Shown here: in pieces, positions 7,711 through 13,408 of the stretch
How positions within the stretch are numbered: position 1 is the first letter of the stretch
How the letters are laid out: every line of letters begins with the position of its first letter
Source: an uncultured Roseiflexaceae bacterium
Lineage (GTDB): Bacteria; Chloroflexota; Chloroflexia; Chloroflexales; Roseiflexaceae
Length of the DNA stretch: 13,408 nucleotides
NCBI GenBank assembly: GCA_903868295.1
Contig: CAIPUQ010000205.1
Location: forward strand, 1 to 13,408
Direction of reading: 5' to 3'
Position numbers and translations under genes: made by a program
Notes under the pieces: model-generated
The model's database searches: none
Told to the model about the DNA's origin: nothing
The model's input: only the letters and a program-made list of their open reading frames with translations

Positions 7711-8649
7711 TTACGTAGTCAGATACAGCGTCGCGATGTCCACATCAGTAGGGATGGCGTGCCGTTTGGAGAGAAAAAGTCGAAGCTTCGCGAATACCGC
7801 CAGCTGCCCCCGCAGCCGTGCCCGTGCTGCTGCTCCGCGGATGTGCCACAACGCCGACCCAAAAATCAACAGCTGTTGCCAGACCATTGCTGGCAAGGCG
7901 CCCCAAAAAAGCTGCCTCGGCATGTTTTTGAGCCACACCAACACAAAGTTGCGGCCACAGTAGTAACTCGCCAGCGTGCCGCCACCGGTGGCACTCAGCC
8001 GATGGTAGACCTTCGCCGTGGGCACATACATCGTCCGCATCCCATGCAGGCGTGCCCGCAGATTGAGGTCGACATCTTCGCAGTACATCCCCAGATCGGG
8101 ATCGAACACGTGCCCGTTGACGGCGAGGTGCGCGAGTGCACTGCGGCGATAGGCGGCAGCGCCGGCACACGGTCCCCAGACTTCTTCGCGCTGGTTGTAG
8201 CGTGCGCTGTCGGCTTGCCACACCCCACGGTTGCCAGGGATACCGTCGATGCGATAGAAATCGCCTGCTGAATGAATAATATCACGCCGGTCAAACAACA
8301 ATAGTTTGCTGGCGGCAAATGCATACGTGGGTGCGGCCTCGAGTGCCCCGACAAGCTCGCCCAGCCAGTGTTCGTCACACTCGGTGTCGTTGTTCAACAA
8401 CACGACAAATTCGCCGTCTGTCGCTGCGATGGCAGCGTTACAGGCAGCGACAAAGCCCTGATTATAGGGAAGGACGAGTACCGCAACAGTAGGGAACGAA
8501 GTAGCCAGAAAGGCAACAGAGTCGTCGGTTGAGCAGTCGTCTACAACCAGAATGCGGACATCCGCTGTCCGCGTCTGCCGAAGCAGCGCGGGGATGCAAA
8601 TCTCCAAATGATGGCGACCATTGTAATTTGGCACGATGACATCGATCAC
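7711..8649 (-). CDS. Family 2 glycosyltransferase, rhamnosyltransferase-like
   Basis: A 312-residue GT2 enzyme. IVPNYNG (5-11) and VVDDCSTDDS (35-44) start the GT-A fold, LLNNDTE (84-90) holds the NND form of the metal-binding motif common in WbbL/rhamnosyltransferase-like enzymes, and MYCEDVDLNLRARLHG (Glu191, Asp192) holds the catalytic ED motif. A hydrophobic C-terminal stretch (around FWGALPAMVWQQLLIFGSALW) suggests membrane contact. The start is GTG at 8649, preceded by GAGGGA 5 nt away. This GTG overlaps the TGA stop of rfbD by 4 nt (GTGA), a classical sign of translational coupling. With dTDP-rhamnose synthesis encoded immediately upstream, transfer of rhamnose to a surface polysaccharide or glycolipid is plausible, but donor and acceptor are inferred only. 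Confidence 0.92.
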   Translation of the reverse strand: MIDVIVPNYNGRHHLEICIPALLRQTRTADVRILVVDDCSTDDSVAFLATSFPTVAVLVLPYNQGFVAACNAAIAATDGEFVVLLNNDTECDEHWLGELVGALEAAPTYAFAASKLLLFDRRDIIHSAGDFYRIDGIPGNRGVWQADSARYNQREEVWGPCAGAAAYRRSALAHLAVNGHVFDPDLGMYCEDVDLNLRARLHGMRTMYVPTAKVYHRLSATGGGTLASYYCGRNFVLVWLKNMPRQLFWGALPAMVWQQLLIFGSALWHIRGAAARARLRGQLAVFAKLRLFLSKRHAIPTDVDIATLYLTT

Positions 8650-9491
8650 GCGTGTCCCTCGATGATGCTGTGCACGAATGCATTCGCGGCGTCTTGCCAG
8701 GGCCGGAATACGATACCTTGCGCAGCGCCAACATAGTTATTCAGCGCGGTGTAGAGCGGAACACGACTCGGGCGGACAAACTCGGCCAACTTCATTGGTT
8801 CGAGGGTGACCGTTGCTCGACCGGCAGCGGCGAGGACCGTCGCGGCTAATTCGTAGCGTGAGCATGATCCCTGATTCACAAAATGGTACGTGCCATAGGC
8901 ATCGGTCGTGAGGAGCTGCCCGAGGGCCGCTGCCACGTCACCGGCATGTGTCGGTGAACCGATTTCATCGTCGACCATACGCAGAGACGACTGCTCACTA
9001 CTAAGACGTAACACGGTACGCAAAAAGTTCCGTGTTCCCCCAAATAGCCAGGCAACTCGTACGACGTAGAGGCGATCGACCAGTTCACGCGCGGCTTGTT
9101 CGCCGGCATACTTTGATCGGGCATAGGCGTTTATCGGATTGGCACGGTCAAACTCACCGTATGGCGTGGTCGCAGTACCGTCAAATACTTCATTGGTGCT
9201 GATGTACACCATCCGGGCATTGGAGCGTACCGCAGCCTGTGCCACCCAGCGCGATCCCAACGCATTGGCAGCGTAGGCGGCGTCGGGGTCACGCGCACAC
9301 CCATCGACGTTGGTCATTGCTCCGGCGTGCACGATGACGTGCGGGCGCAATGCGGCAATGGTATCTGCCGTGCGCGCTTCGCTCAGCTCGATGTCGGCAT
9401 GACCGAGCGGGTACAATTCGTGGTGTCCGTCAAATTGGCGCATGACCGCTTGGCCGAGTTGCCCGTTGGCACCAGTGACCACTATCCGCAT
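8646..9491 (-). CDS. rfbD: dTDP-4-dehydrorhamnose reductase
   Basis: A 281-residue RmlD/RfbD-type SDR that makes dTDP-L-rhamnose from dTDP-4-dehydro-L-rhamnose using NAD(P)H. TGANGQLG (6-13) is the nucleotide-binding glycine motif. IVHAGAMTNVDGCARDPDAA, MVYISTNEVFDG (94-105), NPINAYARSKYAGE (Tyr123 and Lys127 catalytic) and VVRVAWLFG match the family block by block. The motif that is STDYVFDG in enterobacterial RmlD reads STNEVFDG here. The length is close to the usual 280-300 residues. ATG at 9491 is preferred over GTG at 9494 because GGGAG (9499-9503) lies 7 nt from the ATG but only 4 nt from the GTG. It is the first gene of a three-gene minus-strand unit. The other dTDP-rhamnose genes (rfbA, rfbB, rfbC) are not in this window and would be elsewhere. 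A related nucleotide-sugar reductase is the main alternative. Confidence 0.9.
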   Translation of the reverse strand: MRIVVTGANGQLGQAVMRQFDGHHELYPLGHADIELSEARTADTIAALRPHVIVHAGAMTNVDGCARDPDAAYAANALGSRWVAQAAVRSNARMVYISTNEVFDGTATTPYGEFDRANPINAYARSKYAGEQAARELVDRLYVVRVAWLFGGTRNFLRTVLRLSSEQSSLRMVDDEIGSPTHAGDVAAALGQLLTTDAYGTYHFVNQGSCSRYELAATVLAAAGRATVTLEPMKLAEFVRPSRVPLYTALNNYVGAAQGIVFRPWQDAANAFVHSIIEGHA

Positions 9492-9526
9492 CACCGAACT
9501 CCCGTGTCTGAATCATTTGTCTGTGT

Positions 9527-9555
9527 ATGGTAGAACATCGCTTTTGATGCGTCAA
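9527..9555 (-). promoter_or_regulatory. Sigma70-type promoter for rfbD and the glycosyltransferases
   Basis: Read on the minus strand, TTGACG (9555-9550) and TACCAT (9532-9527) are separated by exactly 17 nt. The -35 matches consensus at 5 of 6 and the -10 at 4 of 6. It would give a leader of roughly 30 nt before the rfbD ATG at 9491. Confidence 0.65.
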
Positions 9556-9580
9556 ACGCTGGTTGCACCCGCTCCTGGTG

Positions 9581-9586
9581 TACAAT
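9581..9586 (+). promoter_or_regulatory. Possible -10 box for the M20 peptidase gene
   Basis: TACAAT matches the sigma70 -10 consensus at 5 of 6 and lies 33 nt before the ATG at 9620. No good -35 hexamer is found at 16-18 nt; TTGCAC (9563-9568) is only 12 nt away. It shares the 128-nt divergent region with the rfbD promoter. Confidence 0.4.
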
Positions 9587-9619
9587 CGCATAAGAAATCC
9601 ACACGAAGAGGAAAAGCCA

Positions 9620-10978
9620 ATGACTACCCCGCTCCAGCGTGTAGACGCCTATATCGACCAACACTTCGATCGCTTCGTGGGGATGCTCGGCGACCTCTGC
9701 GCCATCCCCAGCGTGGCAGCCCAAGGGCAGGGCATCGATCCCTGCGCAACGCGTGTCGCTGAACTCCTCAGCGCAGTCGGCTTGGATGCCCAGCTCATCG
9801 CGACCGCCGGTAATCCCGTCGTCTATGCCGAAGCCATAGGCACCCGTGACACGACACTGCTGTGCTACAACCACTACGATGTCCAACCCGCCGAGCCATT
9901 TGACCTGTGGCACAGCGACCCGTTTACCATGACCCGCAAAGACAATCTGCTGATTGCCCGTGGTGTGGCCGACGACAAAGGCGAATTGGTCAGTCGCATT
10001 GCGGCAATCGCAGCGGTCAAACATGTACTGGGCGAAATACCCGTGGGCATCAAGTTCCTCATCGAGGGCGAAGAAGAAATTGCATCACCCAATCTCGCCC
10101 CGTTCATCCACGCCAATGTCGACCGCCTCAAGGCAGACGCCTGCGTCTGGGAGTTCGGCACGCACAATGCCGACGGCGTGCCCATCAGCTATCTGGGCCT
10201 GCGGGGCATCTGCTACCTCGAACTCTCGGTCGAGACGGCCAAAATCGACACGCACTCGGGCATCGCAGGTTCGATTTTGCCCAATGCCGCTTGGCGTTTG
10301 GTGTGGGCGCTCAATTCCCTTAAGGACCAAGACGAACGCATCCAGTTACCGAACTTCTACGAATCAGTGATTGCTCCAACAGCGCGCGACATGGAGTTGT
10401 TGGCGGCATTGCCCGACAGCGATGAAGAAATGCAAGAGCTGTTCGGCAACACGATGTTTTTGAAAAACGCATCTGGGGTCGAACTACGCCGACGCGAGAT
10501 TTTCGAGCCGACGTGCACCATCTGTGGCATCACGACCGGGTATCAGGGTGCTGGCCAGAAGACCGTTTTGCCGGCTCGTGCCAGCGCCAAAGTCGATTTC
10601 CGCCTCGTGCCAGACCAAAAACCCGAGGACGTGGTCAAACAGCTGCGCGCGCATTTCGACGCACATGGCTTCTCCGACATCCATATCACGGTTGTCGGGG
10701 CAGGTCGACCGGCCCGCACCGCACCAGATCATCCCTTGGTGCAATCGCTGGTTGACTCGGCAAAGGATGTCTATGGTCGCGAACCGTTGATTTGGCCAAT
10801 GTCGGGCGGATCAGGACCGAATTATCTGTTTTCGCACGATATTGGCGTGCCGATAGTCACGTTGGGAGTCGGGTATTCGGGATCTCGCATCCATGCGCCA
10901 AACGAAAACATCCGCATCAATGATTTTCGCAATGGAATGCGCCACATGGCAGCGTTGTTGATGCGTTTGGGGGCATAA
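9620..10978 (+). CDS. M20-family metallopeptidase (carnosinase/dipeptidase-like)
   Basis: A 452-residue di-zinc peptidase of the M20/M28 clan, cytoplasmic because no signal peptide is seen. Visible motifs are NHYDVQP (His85 and Asp87 as metal/catalytic pair), ARGVADDKGE (bridging Asp118 or Asp119), IEGEEEIAS (catalytic Glu152 and metal Glu153), VWEFG (Glu178 at the third ligand position), GLRGICYLEL starting the dimerisation (lid) domain, and SRIHAPNE with the last metal His. PMSGGSGPNYLF is also typical. Members cleave dipeptides or longer peptides, or other amide bonds; the substrate cannot be predicted. The ATG at 9620 has AAGAGGAAAAG just upstream (9605-9615); an upstream in-frame TTG at 9563 has no support. 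It is divergent from rfbD and appears to be transcribed alone. Confidence 0.93.
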   Translation: MTTPLQRVDAYIDQHFDRFVGMLGDLCAIPSVAAQGQGIDPCATRVAELLSAVGLDAQLIATAGNPVVYAEAIGTRDTTLLCYNHYDVQPAEPFDLWHSDPFTMTRKDNLLIARGVADDKGELVSRIAAIAAVKHVLGEIPVGIKFLIEGEEEIASPNLAPFIHANVDRLKADACVWEFGTHNADGVPISYLGLRGICYLELSVETAKIDTHSGIAGSILPNAAWRLVWALNSLKDQDERIQLPNFYESVIAPTARDMELLAALPDSDEEMQELFGNTMFLKNASGVELRRREIFEPTCTICGITTGYQGAGQKTVLPARASAKVDFRLVPDQKPEDVVKQLRAHFDAHGFSDIHITVVGAGRPARTAPDHPLVQSLVDSAKDVYGREPLIWPMSGGSGPNYLFSHDIGVPIVTLGVGYSGSRIHAPNENIRINDFRNGMRHMAALLMRLGA

Positions 10979-10990
10979 TCGGCCAAAAGC

Positions 10991-11018
10991 GTGCGCTTCC
11001 TGTTAGCGGGAAGCGCAC
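10991..11018. other. 10-bp perfect hairpin after the M20 gene
   Basis: GTGCGCTTCC (10991-11000) and GGAAGCGCAC (11009-11018) pair perfectly around an 8-nt loop, 12 nt after the M20 stop. No T-run follows, so it is not a standard intrinsic terminator; it may protect the 3' end of the transcript or be a degenerate terminator. Confidence 0.6.
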
Positions 11019-11117
11019 CAAGCAGTCGGTTACCCACACAACAATTACAATATCTAAAGAAAAGCGCGAAAAACGCGTTGGTTTGATGTATTTCATCATC
11101 AACGTCTCACAAAAGCA

Positions 11118-11126
11118 TGATATAAT
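11118..11126 (+). promoter_or_regulatory. Extended -10 promoter of the RRM protein gene
   Basis: TGATATAAT is a perfect TGn-TATAAT extended -10 element (hexamer at 11121-11126). The -35 region is weak, as is usual for extended -10 promoters. Transcription should begin near 11133, about 210 nt before the ATG at 11344. The 365-nt interval 10979-11343 therefore holds the M20 hairpin, this promoter and a long leader, with no credible gene. Confidence 0.7.
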
Positions 11127-11132
11127 CACTCT

Positions 11133-11343
11133 GTCAATAGACGTATCGACATCGAACGCATCTTCGAAGTCCCACCTTCCGCCTTCCGTTCACGGTAGCA
11201 CCCGGCAGGATGTGAGTGTAAGGTTGATACGCAGACCGATCAGGCAGTGGGGCGCGACCTCGGATTGGCAACTAGGTACGGTTTAGGCGGAATCTATACG
11301 ATTTCGCGATGTCCAATTTGGTGGGCAGAGGGAGTGGATTGTA
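11133..11343 (+). promoter_or_regulatory. Long structured 5' leader of the RRM protein gene (putative)
   Basis: About 210 nt separate the predicted transcription start from the ATG. Two tandem CCTTCCG units occur at 11175-11188. A hairpin of 8 bp (GCGGAATC at 11287-11294 with GATTTCGC at 11300-11307, one G-U pair) sits 20-25 nt before the ribosome-binding site, and ATTGG (11264-11268) can pair with CCAAT (11313-11317) around it. The stretch 11172-11180 could pair with GGGAGTGG (11330-11337), which includes the Shine-Dalgarno sequence, as 8 pairs with one bulge. Long leaders of this sort are known for cold-shock RNA-binding genes. A regulatory role here is inference; it does not match a riboswitch that I recognise. 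Confidence 0.4.
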
Positions 11344-11649
11344 ATGCGTGTCAAGCTTTTTGTTGGTAATTTGCCATGGCGTATGACGAGTGAAGATTTG
11401 GGCAACACATTCGCCGATCACGGTGAAGTTGTCAGTGCCCGCGTCGTCATCGACCGTGATACTCAGCGTTCACGTGGGTTTGGCTTCGTCGAGATGGAAG
11501 TCGACAATGTCGAAGATGTAATTTCGGCCACCAATGGCCTCGAAGTTGCCGGTCGTCAGTTGCGCGTCAACGAATCGGACGAAAAGCCCGGATTCGGTGC
11601 CGGTGCCGGTGCCCCACGACGTGGGCCACGCGACGACAACCGCTACTAA
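11344..11649 (+). CDS. Small RRM-domain RNA-binding protein
   Basis: A 101-residue protein with one RNA recognition motif (about residues 3-77) and a short Gly/Arg/Asp-rich tail. RNP2 is LFVGNL (5-10) and RNP1 is RGFGFVEM (44-51), with the RNA-stacking aromatics Phe6, Phe46 and Phe48 in place. Met51 replaces the usual last aromatic of RNP1, a form I recall in other bacterial RRMs. The tail (82-101) runs GFGAGAGAPRRGPRDDNRY, resembling the glycine-rich tails of the cold-inducible cyanobacterial Rbp proteins, which bind RNA and may act as chaperones in the cold. AGAGGGAG (11327-11334) lies 9 nt before the ATG. It has its own extended -10 promoter and its own terminator, so it is a single-gene unit. 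The target RNA is unknown. Confidence 0.95.
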   Translation: MRVKLFVGNLPWRMTSEDLGNTFADHGEVVSARVVIDRDTQRSRGFGFVEMEVDNVEDVISATNGLEVAGRQLRVNESDEKPGFGAGAGAPRRGPRDDNRY

Positions 11650-11667
11650 ACCATATTTTCATGTAAC

Positions 11668-11702
11668 GGGTGGAGGCCAGGGTGCGCCTCCACTCGTTTT
11701 TT
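11668..11702 (+). terminator. Intrinsic terminator of the RRM gene
   Basis: GGGTGGAGGC (11668-11677) pairs with GCCTCCACTC (11686-11695), giving 10 bp with one G-U pair and an 8-nt loop, followed by G and six Ts (11697-11702). It starts 18 nt after the RRM stop codon. Confidence 0.9.
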
Positions 11703-11730
11703 GTTGCTCAGCGGCCAATTGGCGTATACT
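11701..11730 (+). promoter_or_regulatory. Probable sigma70-type promoter of the aldo-keto reductase gene
   Basis: TTGTTG (11701-11706) and TATACT (11725-11730) are 18 nt apart. The -10 matches consensus at 5 of 6 and the -35 at 3-4 of 6. The -35 overlaps the T-run of the preceding terminator, a compact arrangement. The ATG at 11763 is 33 nt beyond the -10 box. Confidence 0.55.
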
Positions 11731-11762
11731 CGTGTCAACCGCACCACACCCAAAGGACAATT

Positions 11763-12773
11763 ATGCGCACCACACGTCTCGGCCGTTCGGGATTGCATGT
11801 CAGCGAACTGTGTCTCGGCACCATGACCTTCGGCAACCAAGCCGACGAAGCAACGTCGCACGCCATTCTCGATACCGCAGTCGCCCATGGCATCACGTTT
11901 ATCGACACTGCGGATGTCTACCCACTAGGTGGTGATTACCGCAGCGCTGGCCGCACCGAAGAATTCATCGGTACATGGCTGAAGGCCCGCAACAACCGGC
12001 ACGACCTGGTGCTCGCAACCAAATGCCGCGGTGCAATGGCGCCTGGGGCAAACAACGAAGGTCTGTCGCGCAAGCACATCATGGCAGCTTGTGATGCAAG
12101 CCTCGTGCGCCTCGGGGTCGATTATATTGATCTCTATCAGGTGCATGCACCCGACCCCGAGACGCCGATTGCCGAAACGCTCGAGGCGCTGACTGATTTG
12201 GTACGAGCCGGCAAAGTGCGTTACATCGGTTGCTCGAACTTCACAGCCATGCAGATCATGCAGGCCCTCTGGACCAGCGATGTCCGTCATCTGAGTAGCT
12301 TCATCTCGCTCCAACCGCGCTACAACATGCTGTTTCGCATGATCGAAGACGAAATTTTGCCGGTCGCCAAAACCTACGGCCTGGGTGTCATCCCCTACAA
12401 TCCCCTCGCCGGTGGCATGTTGACTGGTCGCTATAGTGCACAACGCACGGTCGAACCAGGCACGCGCTTCAATTTGACCGGCGCTGGTGAGCTCTATCGC
12501 AAACGCTACTGGAACGACGAAGTCCACAACACCGTCGCCGAGTTGCAGCAGTACTTCAATGGCCGCGGGATCTCGTTGACCCATGCGGCCCTCGCCTGGG
12601 TGCGTGCCCAATCAGGCATTACTGCGCCGATTATTGGTGCGAGTCGCCCCGAGCAGTTGGCCGAGTCGCTCGGCAACCTCGATTTGGTGTTGGACGACGA
12701 GGCGATGGCTGTCTGCAACAACGCCTGGTTTGATTTGCCCAAAGAACGGGATGTTGCAGTAGCGCGACGGTAG
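11763..12773 (+). CDS. Aldo-keto reductase family oxidoreductase
   Basis: A 336-residue NADPH-type aldo-keto reductase with a TIM-barrel fold. The catalytic tetrad is visible as Asp48 and Tyr53 (FIDTADVY), Lys87 (LATKC) and His128 (YQVHAPD). Other family marks are RLGRSGLHVSELCLGTMTFG at the N-terminus, VRYIGCSNF, SLQPRYN, GVIPYNPLAGGMLTGRY and APIIGASRPEQL, the last near the cofactor phosphate. The enzyme reduces carbonyls or oxidises alcohols; many substrates are possible, including sugars, and none can be assigned. AAAGGA (11752-11757) lies 5 nt before the ATG at 11763. The upstream in-frame start at 11670 would run through the terminator and promoter and is rejected. It has its own promoter and terminator, so it looks monocistronic. 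Confidence 0.94.
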   Translation: MRTTRLGRSGLHVSELCLGTMTFGNQADEATSHAILDTAVAHGITFIDTADVYPLGGDYRSAGRTEEFIGTWLKARNNRHDLVLATKCRGAMAPGANNEGLSRKHIMAACDASLVRLGVDYIDLYQVHAPDPETPIAETLEALTDLVRAGKVRYIGCSNFTAMQIMQALWTSDVRHLSSFISLQPRYNMLFRMIEDEILPVAKTYGLGVIPYNPLAGGMLTGRYSAQRTVEPGTRFNLTGAGELYRKRYWNDEVHNTVAELQQYFNGRGISLTHAALAWVRAQSGITAPIIGASRPEQLAESLGNLDLVLDDEAMAVCNNAWFDLPKERDVAVARR

Positions 12774-12780
12774 ATAGAGA

Positions 12781-12812
12781 TCAGTTTTCAGTTTTCAGTT
12801 TTCAGTTTTCAG
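12781..12812. repeat. Heptanucleotide tandem repeat, TCAGTTT x 4.5
   Basis: Four exact TCAGTTT units plus a partial TCAG fill 12781-12812, 7 nt after the aldo-keto reductase stop. Heptanucleotide tandem repeats in intergenic DNA are known from cyanobacteria and are probably slippage-prone; no role is evident. Confidence 0.9.
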
Positions 12813-12824
12813 AAACATATTTTT

Positions 12825-12867
12825 GTGCGGTGGGATGGATGAAAAATCCTCCCTGCCGCACTTTTTT
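12825..12867 (+). terminator. Intrinsic terminator after the aldo-keto reductase gene
   Basis: The arm at 12825-12840 (starts GTGCGG, ends GGAT) pairs with 12846-12861 (starts ATCC, ends CCGCAC) around the 5-nt loop GAAAA: 16 positions with two G-U pairs and two central mismatches. Six Ts follow at 12862-12867. It works in the plus direction only, because the other flank reads as an A-run on the minus strand. Confidence 0.85.
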
Positions 12868-12899
12868 GGTGACAAAATTCGAACCAACCCGAGATACTG

Positions 12900-12973
12900 C
12901 ACGCAGAGGTCGAGAGAGCAGGTTCATTCTTCCTTCTCGGCTTTTCTGCGTGGCTTGGCTGTCTCTCTGCGTG
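12900..12973. repeat. Short dispersed CTCTGCGTG-type repeats
   Basis: CACGCAGAG (12900-12908) is the inverted copy of CTCTGCGTG (12965-12973), and the core TCTGCGTG also occurs at 12945-12952. Three copies within 74 nt of non-coding DNA suggest a decayed REP-like or foldback element. The 220-nt interval 12774-12993 holds only this, the heptad repeat and the terminator; I see no gene in it. Confidence 0.45.
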
Positions 12974-12993
12974 ACCGTTCCCACTGTCGACAA

Positions 12994-13408
12994 TTAGACA
13001 AACGGATTTGCACTCGGCGTGAGAATCATCTCGGGGATGTGCGCGCGGGCGGGCAGGCTGGCAATGAACTGGATGGTCATGGCCACATCATCGGCCTGGA
13101 GCATGGCGGCGCGGCGTTCGGCGCTGACCGGGGCGGGGCGCTTGTCTATCAGCGGAGTGTCGACTTCCCCCGGTTGGAGCATGGTCATGCGAACGCCGTG
13201 GGCTGCTTCTTCTTGGGCCATAGTCCGCACAAAAGCCGACAACCCGCTCTTGGCTGCGTTATACGCGGCACCACCGAGTGCGCTCGGTCGCGGCACCGAC
13301 GTCGACCCGATGGCGACGACAACTCCTTTGGCAGTGCGCACCAATGGCGCACAGGCAGTCATGAGGTGGAACGCGCCGGTCAGATTCGCGTCGAGCATCA
13401 TCTGCCAC
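12994..13408 (-). CDS. Classical short-chain dehydrogenase/reductase (N-terminus off the right edge)
   Basis: The frame is open through the right edge: two codons (Trp, Gln) precede the ATG at 13401, and the text WQMMLDANLTGAFHL is the internal alpha-E region of classical SDRs, so the N-terminal Rossmann half is outside the window. About 137 C-terminal residues are visible. IGSTS holds the catalytic Ser region and AAYNAAKSGL holds the Tyr-xxx-Lys motif, followed by LQPGEVDTPL, the usual cofactor-binding segment after beta-6. The C-terminal part, with DDVAMTIQFIASLP and ending SANPFV, resembles NAD(P)-dependent SDRs with broad or unknown substrates. It converges on the aldo-keto reductase gene, with 220 nt between the two stops. 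Family is certain; substrate is not. Confidence 0.92.
   Translation of the reverse strand, partial: WQMMLDANLTGAFHLMTACAPLVRTAKGVVVAIGSTSVPRPSALGGAAYNAAKSGLSAFVRTMAQEEAAHGVRMTMLQPGEVDTPLIDKRPAPVSAERRAAMLQADDVAMTIQFIASLPARAHIPEMILTPSANPFV

Noticed and set aside
11083..11286. 67-codon frame in front of the RRM gene
   Set aside because: It begins upstream of the predicted transcription start and has no ribosome-binding site or recognisable motif.
12781..12812. Possible CRISPR array from the regular repeats
   Set aside because: The 7-nt units are contiguous with no spacers, and no cas gene is nearby.
12802..12993. 63-codon minus-strand frame between the aldo-keto reductase and the SDR
   Set aside because: It runs through a terminator hairpin and repeats and has no family features.

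Overview
The window looks like chromosomal DNA from a moderately GC-rich free-living bacterium, most likely a member of the Chloroflexota. This is inference: a DUF5107/TPR protein, a stand-alone bacterial RRM protein, beta-propeller sugar enzymes and an enolase-family acid-sugar dehydratase together fit that phylum, but there is no rRNA or other phylogenetic marker here. I see no phage, plasmid, insertion sequence, CRISPR or tRNA.

Region 1 (1-6866, + strand) reads as one operon of six tightly spaced genes (gaps 2-26 nt) ending in a strong terminator. The order is a DUF5107/TPR protein (5' end off the window), a lipoprotein with a glucose/sorbosone-dehydrogenase-like propeller, a GntR-family FCD regulator, an extended SDR resembling uronate/aldose dehydrogenases, an enolase-superfamily acid-sugar dehydratase, and a lactonase-type propeller. 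The simplest reading is the front half of a non-phosphorylative oxidative sugar pathway: sugar to lactone (SDR), lactone to acid (lactonase), acid to 2-keto-3-deoxy acid (dehydratase), with a co-transcribed regulator that may sense an acid. The sugar is unknown, and no keto-deoxy-acid kinase or aldolase is visible.

Region 2 (6886-9555, - strand) is a three-gene set for surface polysaccharide or glycolipid synthesis: dTDP-4-dehydrorhamnose reductase (rfbD), a rhamnosyltransferase-like GT2 coupled to it by a 4-nt overlap, and a dolichyl-phosphate-glucosyltransferase-like GT2. It has a good sigma70-type promoter and converges on region 1.

Region 3 (9556-12867, + strand) holds three apparently separate genes: an M20 metallopeptidase, a small RRM RNA-binding protein and an aldo-keto reductase. 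The RRM gene has a clear extended -10 promoter and an untranslated leader of about 210 nt that could fold over its ribosome-binding site. It and the aldo-keto reductase each end in a strong intrinsic terminator.

Region 4 (12774-13408) has a heptanucleotide tandem repeat, a terminator, a short repeat-rich stretch, and the C-terminal part of a classical SDR on the - strand that runs off the right edge.

The most interesting items are the possible lactone-pathway operon with its ambiguous dehydratase, and the long RRM leader. Neither is proven novel from sequence alone.
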